Assembly: GCA_025457865.1 (NCBI GenBank)
Contig: JALOTP010000017.1
Location: 1-37,525, forward strand
DNA: 37,525 nt
From: Thermoplasmatota archaeon
GTDB lineage: Archaea > Thermoplasmatota > Penumbrarchaeia > Penumbrarchaeales > Penumbrarchaeaceae
Reading direction: 5' to 3'
Each line of letters opens with the position of its first letter. Position 1 is the stretch's first letter. Of this stretch, positions 23,901 through 31,062 are shown piece by piece. The notes under the pieces were generated by a model. It did not search any database and was not told the DNA's origin. It saw only the letters and a program-made list of their open reading frames with translations. The position numbers were made by a program, and so were the translations under genes.

Positions 23901-26231
23901 AACGCCCTTCTGGCCAAGGGTCCCTATCTCCTCCTTGAGCTTGTTTATGGTGTTTATCGCACTATCACTGAAGAAGGCGTTCCTCTTGCCCTCTATGTCC
24001 TCCTTGGCGCGGCTCACAAGGTCCGAGACCTGGTCCAGCCTCTGCTCGTTGAACATGAACTCGGCCTCATGGAGCATGGAGGTGGCATCGGTTATATCCA
24101 GTCCAAGATTGGTGGAATCCTCCATGTAGGTCTTCAGGCCTTTCATCTCCGATTCGAGCCTGCCACGCTTCATATCCATCCAGCTGCCCTTGATGGAGCC
24201 CTCGACCTCTCTAGCAAGTTCCATAGCGCCTTCCAGGTCCCCGCCTGCCATGAGTTCCTTGGCCTTTATGATCGTGCCCTTTCTGTCCTTGACGTCCGCC
24301 CCGGCCCTGATGGCCTCCTCGAACATGAACTCGGCGGAATTGATCAGCTCTTCCGCCTTCTTGAGCTCCTGGTCCTCCTCTATCCTGAGGACATCCTGTT
24401 CCAGCCCCCTCATGACCTCTCCCGCTCCCAGCAGGTCACCCGTTTCGTAGAGCCTGTTCGCCTCCTCGATCCTGGGTCTAAGGGGCGAGAGGTCAGCACT
24501 TGAGGAAGCGAGCGAATCCATCTCCTCAGCCACACTTTGGGACCAGGTCGGATAATTGTCCTTGACATAGGATGTTATCTCGGACTCGAGCTCCGTCCTG
24601 AACCTTGTAAGGTCCTGTTCGAAGACGCTCTCCTCCACGCTTCCTATCAGGGACCCCAGCTCATCAAGTCTCTCCTCCATCTTTGACCTGGCACCGCCGG
24701 AGAGCGAAATGGAGTCCATCATGCCGAGGAGCCTTTCCCGTTCCCTACCGAAGGACTTCTTGCGCAGATCGACTATCCTGTCCTGGACCATGACCCCGGC
24801 CTGGTACACCCTGGCCGAAAGGTCCTCCATGCCCACATCGTCCGAGAGGAACATCCTCTCCAGCTCCTCAAGCTGCTCCTTGACCTCGGTGATCTCCATG
24901 TCCTCTTCGAGCAGCATCTCGTACTCCTTCAGGAACCTGGAATAGTTGCTCTTTATCTCAAGGAGCCTTATCTCTCCCTCTGACTGTCCGAAGGTGCTCT
25001 CGGCGAGCGAGATGTACTCCATTGCCTCGGTGATGTTCTTGTTCTTCAATGAATCATCGATGGACCTCTTCAGGTCCTCCAGCTGGAGCCGGCTCTCCTC
25101 CGAAATGAAACCTATGCCCACAAGTGAGCGCTCCAGCGTTTCGAGCCTCTCCTTGACCTGACCATGGAAGTTCTTGAACAATGTGTCCTTGACCCTATCG
25201 AGGACCGCCCCGGTCTCCTCCATGAACTTCTTTGCCGAAAGCTTGCCCTTGTCCTCGACGATCTTTAGGAGCGCCGAACGCTCCTCTGACAGGTCCAGGA
25301 GAGGGCTGTACTCCTCCACGAGCTCCATTGCCTCGATAAGGTTCACCGTCCCCTTCCTGCGGTGGAGCTCGTTCTCTGTCCTGGATAGCGTCTTTGACAT
25401 ACGGTTCATCAGGCCCTGGGCCTCCAGGACCTTTCCCGATTCAAGGCTCCTGTCTATTATGGAGATCTCGGAACCGAGCACCTCGGTCTCGAGCCCGTAC
25501 TTCCGGTACTCCTCCATAAGGTCCATAAGGCCCTTGACCTCGTCCTTGATGGCCTTGAACCGGTCCTTTGCTATCTCGTCAGATAGGAGCCTCTGGACCT
25601 CTGTGTAGAGTGTCTTGCTATAGACCAGTGTATTGTTTACGTCCTCTTTGGATACGGCCTGAAGGACCTTCTTGAAGAGCCTCTTTACCTTGTCGGCCTT
25701 CTCAGGGACCCTTGCGACCTCCTCGAAGGAGTCCATGGCCCTGTCAAGGGCCATCCATGCTTCGGGCAGGACCAGGTCGGTATGACCCTCAAGGGCGCTC
25801 GCCATATCGGTCCTGAGCACCGAGACCGCGTCCCTGCTTAGGGCGACCTTTTTCGTGTCCTTCCCGTTTATCTCATCGATCCTGACAGTTAGGCCGTCCA
25901 CCGGTCGTCCTATCTCCCGAAGGGCGGAAAGCGACATCCTGGCAAGGGTCAGGTCCAGACCCAATCTGGTGACCGACCAGGAGGCCCACCCCTTGTCGAT
26001 ACGGTCCTTCAATCTATTGTATGGACCTTCCAGGTCCCGGCCCTCCTCTTCATGGGCCTTTCTGTAATCGGATAAGGCCTTCTTGATGGTCGAGACCTTG
26101 ACGCCTAGGACCTTCAACTGTTCGATGGAGCTGGCCATCTCACCGGGTTCGGGATAGGTCGAGGGGGTGGCCACGCCCATTTCCCGGGCTCCCTGTTCCC
26201 CGGCCGCCATCATGTCGCCTTCGCCTTCCAT
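20961..26231 (-). CDS. Giant helical-repeat protein (about 23 copies of a 66-residue repeat)
   Basis: A 1756-residue, soluble, highly charged, almost entirely helical protein with no signal peptide or membrane segment. I do not recognise a named family. From about residue 246 to the end it repeats a unit of 66 residues. Each unit has a G-[LIVM]-[DE]-[VTIL]-[ST] turn, a helix with L..A..LF, a [GEN]-[DE]-[YFL] turn, a second TPR-like helix with A..L...A, and then a long connecting helix. The acidic marker of the first turn occurs at 580, 646, 712, 778, 844, 910, about 976, 1046, 1112, 1178, 1244, 1310, 1376, 1445, 1510, 1576, 1654 and 1720. The N-terminal 245 residues are less regular. It is third in a same-strand group behind a KaiC-like ATPase and a disordered protein, 83 bases after the latter. 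It could be a scaffold or filament; function is unknown. Confidence 0.88.
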   Translation of the reverse strand: MEGEGDMMAAGEQGAREMGVATPSTYPEPGEMASSIEQLKVLGVKVSTIKKALSDYRKAHEEEGRDLEGPYNRLKDRIDKGWASWSVTRLGLDLTLARMSLSALREIGRPVDGLTVRIDEINGKDTKKVALSRDAVSVLRTDMASALEGHTDLVLPEAWMALDRAMDSFEEVARVPEKADKVKRLFKKVLQAVSKEDVNNTLVYSKTLYTEVQRLLSDEIAKDRFKAIKDEVKGLMDLMEEYRKYGLETEVLGSEISIIDRSLESGKVLEAQGLMNRMSKTLSRTENELHRRKGTVNLIEAMELVEEYSPLLDLSEERSALLKIVEDKGKLSAKKFMEETGAVLDRVKDTLFKNFHGQVKERLETLERSLVGIGFISEESRLQLEDLKRSIDDSLKNKNITEAMEYISLAESTFGQSEGEIRLLEIKSNYSRFLKEYEMLLEEDMEITEVKEQLEELERMFLSDDVGMEDLSARVYQAGVMVQDRIVDLRKKSFGRERERLLGMMDSISLSGGARSKMEERLDELGSLIGSVEESVFEQDLTRFRTELESEITSYVKDNYPTWSQSVAEEMDSLASSSADLSPLRPRIEEANRLYETGDLLGAGEVMRGLEQDVLRIEEDQELKKAEELINSAEFMFEEAIRAGADVKDRKGTIIKAKELMAGGDLEGAMELAREVEGSIKGSWMDMKRGRLESEMKGLKTYMEDSTNLGLDITDATSMLHEAEFMFNEQRLDQVSDLVSRAKEDIEGKRNAFFSDSAINTINKLKEEIGTLGQKGVDNLEAETMLIEAERLFMNEEYEKAYSMTLNIREQLNESRDSYLNELVPRELDDVRSRMGRLESLGLDTSSIKGMLDDAEEAQGSGTLIQSLDSLKRAREVSDELFRSHITLAIPETIVDVRKQMDIAIDEGMDLSDVRELLSNAEELFRSEQYDIAMEVVERAQNTFKSVKKEFFKGKYLKNMELVENIVDKAQGMDMEMDLSKANINMAKDAYERGDFEASHTLMEKIMKFLERSMDERSVTKQRETVQTSYDEVKTLLMVAEGENIDVSDEQALFRIAGELLTKGDFEQSEHVLEGIKMGVNDKRLHMKRRVIERSIQTTDILLQNMNGMGIETSAERALIEQLKEALRQNDLDLCDDINMKLINTLQRNEGPYTVQKVQRELSELRASIVEANSMGLDTKVPQQYLTDAIELFENNDLEGSEKLIGEGRLALAALHEGRKVIEFESALSDLRSLMDRAVALGIPVDDEEALISSARVGLDSGDVETAISLIETARIGIDAKLSSNYQTTSEGYIQQLPSYLEELKGQGVDVSDLTSIYNEGLTDHSSGNYDRAVTKFASILELGQEMRNQLELSLLRRTFTKQEQRYADLKGIGMKPSKKLDEAFVSAKTVIMRDSVDFSKVEEIIRRLDIYLNKKAAPYTKDLARKHIAEARVAIKESGALGEDPRIVTKLKEAARSFGAGDFEASDKAAIELKEELEKVRMEEIELVLKREIASVKRVLLRLKTLGSNVSNAEKLVARSEAALGSGRFDNAENLITAVKDAVNEVVTRNLRETALETIEFAEALIKYLSENFSGVSAHIGPANELVKGARNLFKERSFKEARQKAEEARVLIERSELQNIDQFLYVFRNMQAEEISKTVRTRIDELAQRGKEVTKVNMLFEKAQEHFAKEEYEKGRQMITFARVMMSEMDQQSLRDSAVDELNAAHLEILAMKKDGIDVTGVYKLYNNAKDAFTSGEYKKAILLAKKASLRPKK
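20964..25496 (-). repeat. Coding array of about 23 diverged 198-base (66-residue) units
   Basis: The protein-level repeat spans residues about 246-1756. Between residues 580 and 910, and between 1046 and 1376, the marker spacing is exactly 66 residues in every interval, i.e. five intervals each. Units are strongly diverged in sequence, so the array is old and not a recent DNA duplication. Small insertions lie near residue 975 (about +4), 1440 (+3) and 1620 (+12). Confidence 0.8.
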
Positions 26232-26314
26232 CGGTTTCCCTTCGTTTTGGTCTTTAAGCGTTCTTTGTTAGTTATCTTTTCCCTTAGCCGATCATCCTTA
26301 TGTTCACCATGACC

Positions 26315-27442
26315 TCATTTTCCCTTCTTTTTGAAGAATCCTAGGATCCTGCCGAAGGGCGAGCCGCTCTTCTCTTCCCTCATCGCAGGCTTCCTGGGAC
26401 CCCTGGACATCTCGAGCCATTCCTTACCGGTCCTCTCAGGTTGAGGCCGGTCATCCGCCGTGCGATGGGTATCTTTCGTTGCCTCAGCTACTATCTTGAC
26501 CCCGCCATCAGCTCCGTCCATTGCTGTCGAGATATTTTGAGGGGGGTCGGACCTTTCGACCGGACCATCGATAGTGACCTCCTGCCCCGCCATAGGCTGC
26601 GGGTCAGCTTGCACCTCGATACCTATCCCATGGTCTGTTCCATCGAGGGGGTCTGGGATTTCCTGTAAGGGAGGCTGCTCGGTAGTGTCCTGAACATTTA
26701 TTGGAACATCGTCCTTTTGTCCCCTTCCTGTATCAAGGTCTAGTTCCGTCCTGACCTGGGCCGTCTCCTGGACCGGGATATCTTGGATGGGGAGCGGAGC
26801 GTTTTGATCGGTTCCCGTGAAATTGGTCCCAGGCATATCCGAGGGAGGGTTCAAGGTGGCTTCCTCTTCCAATGATGGGACCTTTACGGCCTCCGGACCT
26901 ACCGGTTGCGACGGTGGTCCGATGGCATCTGGAGCTTCCTTGGGGGTAGGCTCGGTCTCATCAGGAGCGGCCCCCTTCGCCTTGCTGTTGCGCTCCATCT
27001 CGTACTTGCGCCGCTTGAGCTTGTTCTCCAGCTGGATCACGGATGCGATCTTCTGGCTCAGATTAGGTGCGGTGGGGATCTTTCCAGCAGGCAATTTGGG
27101 TGCTTTATCACCCCTGTCACCACATTCCACCTCCTTCACCACATCGTCGACCCTATCGACCCTCGGAGGGTCTGGGGCCCTATCGATGGGTTGGCGATCA
27201 TCCTTTGGTTCCGGGCGCTGGGGCCCTGGTCCGCTCCTCTCACCGGGTCCATCGGTCATATCATTGACATGAGGTGCTTCACTGGACGCAGGACCAACGG
27301 AGGTATCTTTCTTGGCAGGATCATCGGCCTTGGGTCTCATGGCCTCCTTCTTGAGCTTCATCAGCTCGGCCTGTATCGAGCCGTGCTCCAGGAACCAGTC
27401 CTGTTTGGCCCTGCCGCGTTCGACCTCGTTATCTGACATCAT
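26315..27442 (-). CDS. Intrinsically disordered linker-like protein with basic C-terminal end
   Basis: This 375-residue protein is unrecognised. Most of it is low-complexity and rich in Pro, Asp, Glu and Thr, as expected of a disordered chain. Ordered-looking islands are residues about 8-35 (RAKQDWFLEHGSIQAELMKL), about 127-152 (SQKIASVIQLENKLKRRKYE, amphipathic helix) and the last 15 residues (GRILGFFKKKGK), a basic amphipathic end that could bind membrane or a partner. It starts 18 bases after the KaiC-like ATPase stop, with tandem ATGs at 27442 and 27439, and precedes the giant repeat protein by 83 bases, so the three are probably one operon. A role as a tether between ATPase and repeat protein is inference. 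Confidence 0.75.
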   Translation of the reverse strand: MMSDNEVERGRAKQDWFLEHGSIQAELMKLKKEAMRPKADDPAKKDTSVGPASSEAPHVNDMTDGPGERSGPGPQRPEPKDDRQPIDRAPDPPRVDRVDDVVKEVECGDRGDKAPKLPAGKIPTAPNLSQKIASVIQLENKLKRRKYEMERNSKAKGAAPDETEPTPKEAPDAIGPPSQPVGPEAVKVPSLEEEATLNPPSDMPGTNFTGTDQNAPLPIQDIPVQETAQVRTELDLDTGRGQKDDVPINVQDTTEQPPLQEIPDPLDGTDHGIGIEVQADPQPMAGQEVTIDGPVERSDPPQNISTAMDGADGGVKIVAEATKDTHRTADDRPQPERTGKEWLEMSRGPRKPAMREEKSGSPFGRILGFFKKKGK

Positions 27443-27460
27443 CGACCTTCCCGGCCACCA

Positions 27461-28144
27461 TCACTCGAAGATGGGCCCGAGGACGAAGATCTTCCCCATC
27501 CTCAGGTCCAGAGCATGCATCTCCATGGAATGCTCGCAAGCCCTCATCTTTTCAACCTGGATGAACCTGCTGAGCCGCCCCTGCCGCCTCTTCAGACCTA
27601 GGTAGATTATCCCGTCCGCAAGGAAGCCTTCGTTGCCTAGGAGGTTGGAATCGCCCTCTGCTGGCCTCTCCATGATTATGAAGCTGTTGAGGTTAAGGTC
27701 ACGGAGAAGCTGGAAGAAGTGGTACATCTTCTTCCTCATGTTATCCTCTCCGTCCATCAGGGAATAGAGGGCCCCAAGGGAATCCAGTGCGAAGCAGCTG
27801 AACTGGTCGCCCTTGAGCTTCTTGAAGTGCGTGAGCATCTTCTCGAGGAACTTTAGGTAATCGACGTTCTCCTCCTCCTCCCTTATGTCGGTGAAATCGG
27901 TTATCTGGAGGTTGAGGCAGAGGCTTATCCCTAGGCTCTCCATGTTGGAAAGATGGGATGCCACGGACTCCTCGAGGGTAGTATAGACGCCGAACTCGTT
28001 CCCCTGTGACAGGTAGGATGTGAGGAGCGTGTAGATGAAGCTCGACTTCATGGACCCGGGCGGACCCGTGACTAGGATGACCTTGGGTTTCTTGATGTCG
28101 TCCTTGAAGACCTTTTCGAGCCCCATGACCGTGTTCTTGAACAA
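27461..28144 (-). CDS. KaiC/RAD55-family RecA-like ATPase
   Basis: A single-domain RecA-superfamily ATPase of the KaiC/GvpD/RAD55 group, 227 residues. Walker A is GPPGSMKSS at residues 27-35, with Met where KaiC-type loops usually have Gly; Lys33 and Ser34 are kept. The catalytic TTLEES (55-60), Walker B CFALDS (Asp121) and the late KaiC-like segment with VEKMRACEHSMEMH (197-210) are present. The start is the TTG at 28144: GGGGTGA on the minus strand (28151-28157) lies six bases away. The ATG at residue 7 has no comparable site. It heads the operon with the disordered protein and giant repeat protein. Archaeal relatives include ArlH of the archaellum and many signalling ATPases; no archaellum genes are nearby. 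Confidence 0.85.
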   Translation of the reverse strand: MFKNTVMGLEKVFKDDIKKPKVILVTGPPGSMKSSFIYTLLTSYLSQGNEFGVYTTLEESVASHLSNMESLGISLCLNLQITDFTDIREEEENVDYLKFLEKMLTHFKKLKGDQFSCFALDSLGALYSLMDGEDNMRKKMYHFFQLLRDLNLNSFIIMERPAEGDSNLLGNEGFLADGIIYLGLKRRQGRLSRFIQVEKMRACEHSMEMHALDLRMGKIFVLGPIFE

Positions 28145-28150
28145 ATCCTT

Positions 28151-28158
28151 TCACCCCT
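28151..28158 (-). promoter_or_regulatory. Ribosome binding site that fixes a TTG start for the KaiC-like gene
   Basis: The minus strand reads AGGGGTGA, a good match to the anti-Shine-Dalgarno sequence, six bases before the TTG at 28144. Confidence 0.65.
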
Positions 28159-28329
28159 TATTCCATCGGTAATTTTCAGGCATTACGCCATTTTACTGAT
28201 TAGTATCAGGGTGGACCGATTTAACCGTTACGATGTAATTATTCGCTCCAGCTACTATCCGGCAGGGTCGTCCAGAGGTTCCATACAAGGCACTTTAGGA
28301 CCATTTTTCCATCCCCCGGCGACATATAG

Positions 28330-28337
28330 AAATAAAC
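28330..28337 (+). promoter_or_regulatory. Candidate TATA box of purA
   Basis: AAATAAAC lies about 31 bases before the ATG at 28365, with a weaker CATATAGA at 28323-28330. A transcript start near 28360 would exclude the ATG at 28347 and favour the one at 28365. Confidence 0.4.
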
Positions 28338-28364
28338 CATCGATTTATGGCATGTGCGGTCGCC

Positions 28365-29687
28365 ATGGTCTGCACGGTCCTGTTAGGTACCCAGTGGGGA
28401 GATGAGGGGAAGGGCAAGATAACCGACCTTCTGTCCAGGGACCATGATGCCGTGGTCAGGTTCCAGGGTGGCAACAACGCAGGCCACACCATCGTCGTCG
28501 GAGGTGTGAAGTTCAAGCTCCACCTGGTCCCGTCAGGGGTAATAAGGGGTGGGATCGCATCTGTCATCGGTGACGGATGCGTCGTTGACCCCTGGGTCCT
28601 TGAGAAGGAGCTTAGGGACCTGGAGCTAAGGGGCATATCCACCGCCAATGTCGTTCTATCCGATAGGGCCCACCTGATCATGCCCTACCACCGGGAGCTG
28701 GACAGGGTCCAGGAAACTTCCAGAGCGGGGTCCTCGAAGGTCGGGACGACCGGAAGGGGCATAGGCCCCTGCTACCAGGACAAGATGGGAAGGACCGGTA
28801 TCAGGGCATCCGACCTCAGGTATCCGCCACTGCTCGAGGAGAAGGTCAGAAAGGGTTGCAGGGACGCTGCAGCCATCTGCGGCGCACTGGGAAGCCCAGT
28901 GACCTTTGACCCAGCTGTTATCCTGAGGGAACTCCATGAGCTCGGCGAAGTCCTGGTGCCCAGGGTCAGGGACGCACCCGCTCTGCTCAATGATATGATG
29001 GACAAGGGCGCAAGGGTACTGCTCGAAGGGGCACAGGGGACCTTCCTTGACATCGACAGGGGCACATACCCTTTCGTCACTTCCTCCTCATGTTCCACAG
29101 GCAACGCTTCGGCGGGTTCGGGAATAGGACCCTCATGGTTCGAAAGGGTCATCGGGGTCGTCAAGGCCTATACCACAAGGGTCGGTGAAGGACCCTTCCC
29201 GACCGAGCTCACGGACCATGTCGGGGAGATGATGAGGGACGTCGGATGCGAGTTCGGAACGACCACCAACAGACCCAGGAGGTGCGGCTGGCTGGACCTG
29301 GTCCTTGTCCGTTCATCGGTGAAGTGGAACTCGATCGATGACCTGGCACTTACCAAGACCGATGTCCTATCATCGCTGAAGGAGGTCCTGGTGTGCACCG
29401 AATATTCCATACCCAGGGAAGCAGCGGAGCGGTGCGGCCTTCCGACCGTCATCAGGGATTTCCCATCGCATCTTGAGCTGCTCAAGGAATGCAGGCCAGT
29501 CTACAGGAAGCTCAAGGGTTGGGGAGAGCTTTCGAAGGAAGAGTGGGAGGCCTGCAGGGCAGAGGGCACCCTTCCGCCTGGGCTCGATGGATATGTCTCG
29601 CTCATAGAGAGGGAGGTCCTTGCCGCCGTAACGCTGGTCTCGTACGGCCCGGGAAGGGATGAGACCATAGAGCTCGGAGGGAGCTGA
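28365..29687 (+). CDS. purA: Adenylosuccinate synthetase
   Basis: Joins IMP and aspartate with GTP to adenylosuccinate, the first committed step to AMP. The family opening TVLLGTQWGDEGKGK is intact, with the GDEGKGK phosphate loop at residues 12-18. The GGNNAGHT motif, EGAQGTFLDIDRGTYPFVTSS and the late DLVLVR GTP-side region are recognisable. I choose the ATG at 28365 because family members begin a few residues before TVLLG and the TATA spacing fits. The ATG at 28347 would add MACAVA. Length is about 440 residues, slightly above bacterial enzymes. It is followed by pcm 57 bases later. It may receive IMP made by the Hpt encoded at 31 kb. Confidence 0.95.
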   Translation: MVCTVLLGTQWGDEGKGKITDLLSRDHDAVVRFQGGNNAGHTIVVGGVKFKLHLVPSGVIRGGIASVIGDGCVVDPWVLEKELRDLELRGISTANVVLSDRAHLIMPYHRELDRVQETSRAGSSKVGTTGRGIGPCYQDKMGRTGIRASDLRYPPLLEEKVRKGCRDAAAICGALGSPVTFDPAVILRELHELGEVLVPRVRDAPALLNDMMDKGARVLLEGAQGTFLDIDRGTYPFVTSSSCSTGNASAGSGIGPSWFERVIGVVKAYTTRVGEGPFPTELTDHVGEMMRDVGCEFGTTTNRPRRCGWLDLVLVRSSVKWNSIDDLALTKTDVLSSLKEVLVCTEYSIPREAAERCGLPTVIRDFPSHLELLKECRPVYRKLKGWGELSKEEWEACRAEGTLPPGLDGYVSLIEREVLAAVTLVSYGPGRDETIELGGS

Positions 29688-29744
29688 TATTCCCGACCTG
29701 CTTCCAATCCTCCTCTCCATGAGGACGCTCAAGAGGGCGGTCCT

Positions 29745-30398
29745 ATGAAGAAGAAAGGCGTTACAAGGAACGATGAGCTCGTCAACTACCTAATGGAAGA
29801 GGGCGTTGTGAGGAGTAGGCCTGTCGAGAACGCCATGAGGGCCGTTGACCGTATCCATTTCGTCCCTGAGCGCCTAGCTGAGGACGCATACGTGGACCAC
29901 CCCCTCCAGATAGGCTGCGGTCAGACCATCTCGGCTCCGCACATGGTCGCAATAATGGCCGAGGAGCTCAAAGCTCACATAGGCCAGAATGTCCTGGAGA
30001 TAGGTACAGGTTCAGGCTACCACGCGGCAGTGGTGGCCGAGCTGGTAGGTGAAAAGGGGCATGTCCGCTCCATGGAGGTCGTCCCCGAGCTCGCCGCCTT
30101 TGCCAGGGAGAACCTTGCGCGCGCCGGGACCAGGAACGTGACCGTGACCGAAGGCGACGGTTCGGTGGGGCTTCCCGAGATGTCCCCGTTCGACCGCATC
30201 TATTACACATGCGCGGCCCCGTCCGTTCCTCGATCGGTACTGGACCAGCTCGGTGAAGAAGGTATCGCCCTGGGGGTCGTTGGTCCAAAATACTCCACAC
30301 AGCGGCTCATCAGGTTCACGAGGACCGATGATACGTTCAAGGAGGAGCCGTTGACCTACTGCATCTTCGTACCCCTCGTGGGCAGGCTCGGTCACTGA
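29745..30398 (+). CDS. pcm: Protein-L-isoaspartate O-methyltransferase
   Basis: Repairs isoaspartyl residues in aged proteins by SAM-dependent methylation. The 217-residue protein has the diagnostic GQTISAPHMVA (59-69), the SAM motif I VLEIGTGSGYHAA (83-95) and a FDRIYYTCAAPSVP stretch that corresponds to the motif near the active site. Length is normal. The ATG at 29745 follows GAGGGCGG. It probably reads through from purA. Its end overlaps the convergent metallo-beta-lactamase-fold gene by seven bases. Confidence 0.94.
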   Translation: MKKKGVTRNDELVNYLMEEGVVRSRPVENAMRAVDRIHFVPERLAEDAYVDHPLQIGCGQTISAPHMVAIMAEELKAHIGQNVLEIGTGSGYHAAVVAELVGEKGHVRSMEVVPELAAFARENLARAGTRNVTVTEGDGSVGLPEMSPFDRIYYTCAAPSVPRSVLDQLGEEGIALGVVGPKYSTQRLIRFTRTDDTFKEEPLTYCIFVPLVGRLGH

Positions 30399-30982
30399 GA
30401 GGGTCGGGCGATCCGGACCATCTGTCCGTGCCCTGGGATGAGGAGGTCTGCATCGTTCAGGACCGATTCTCTCGATCCCTTGAGGATGCTAGGGTCAAGG
30501 GCTGTCTCGTCCGGGAGTCCCAGGAGCGCTTCGGGCGTGGACCCTGGCAATGCTCCATCCTCCCACCAGAACAGATCTCCAGCAATGAGATGGCGCAACC
30601 CGGCGGATTCGACGAGGAGCGATGCATGGTCAGGGGTGTGGCCCGGTGTCTGGACTATCCTTATTCCGGTGCCGGGGACCATGCCGCCCAGGGGTGTCTG
30701 CCTATCCTCCTCGTAGATATAGGTCCCATCCAGGATGACTGCCTCCTTGAAGAGGCTCACGTTCAGGTAGTGGTCAGGATGTCCGTGCGTGATGAAGACC
30801 ATACCGACCTCCTCGGGCCATACCGAAGCCTTTCCAAGCTGGTCCTCCAAATTTCCGGAGCATCCCGGGTCGACCACGAGCGTCTTCCTCCCGGACCTGA
30901 CCACGGTGACCGTCGATGAGGCATACCAGGTGCTTCCGCTCCTCCTTGCATGACCGTTCCTGATCACAAGGACCTCATCCAT
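30392..30982 (-). CDS. Metallo-beta-lactamase-fold hydrolase
   Basis: A 196-residue MBL-superfamily hydrolase, possibly glyoxalase II-like or a broad thioesterase/RNase-type domain. The metal ligands are complete: THGHPDH (H66, H68, D70, H71), H115 in PGHTPDH, D136 in AGDLFWW and H185 in PGHGQM. No extra domain is present and the specific substrate cannot be assigned. The ATG at 30982 has an AT-rich TATA element about 29 bases upstream, so the message is nearly leaderless and separate from the hpt group upstream. The end overlaps pcm by seven bases. Confidence 0.85.
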   Translation of the reverse strand: MDEVLVIRNGHARRSGSTWYASSTVTVVRSGRKTLVVDPGCSGNLEDQLGKASVWPEEVGMVFITHGHPDHYLNVSLFKEAVILDGTYIYEEDRQTPLGGMVPGTGIRIVQTPGHTPDHASLLVESAGLRHLIAGDLFWWEDGALPGSTPEALLGLPDETALDPSILKGSRESVLNDADLLIPGHGQMVRIARPSQ

Positions 30983-31006
30983 GGCAGATGAATGTGAAAT
31001 GGTCCG

Positions 31007-31018
31007 ATTATTATCTTT
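31007..31018 (-). promoter_or_regulatory. TATA box of the metallo-beta-lactamase-fold gene
   Basis: The minus strand reads AAAGATAATAAT, centred about 29-30 bases before the ATG at 30982, inside the 80-base gap behind hpt. Confidence 0.5.
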
Positions 31019-31062
31019 CCATCCATTTCTCCAGGATGTGAAATGGATCGGGAGCTGTCAGC

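Noticed and set aside
28196..28209. CTGAT-N4-ATCAG inverted repeat upstream of the KaiC-like gene
   Set aside because: Only five bases per arm, expected by chance; not enough to call an operator.
28211..28405. 64-codon frame before purA
   Set aside because: Runs through the purA promoter and into purA in another frame; no ribosome site.
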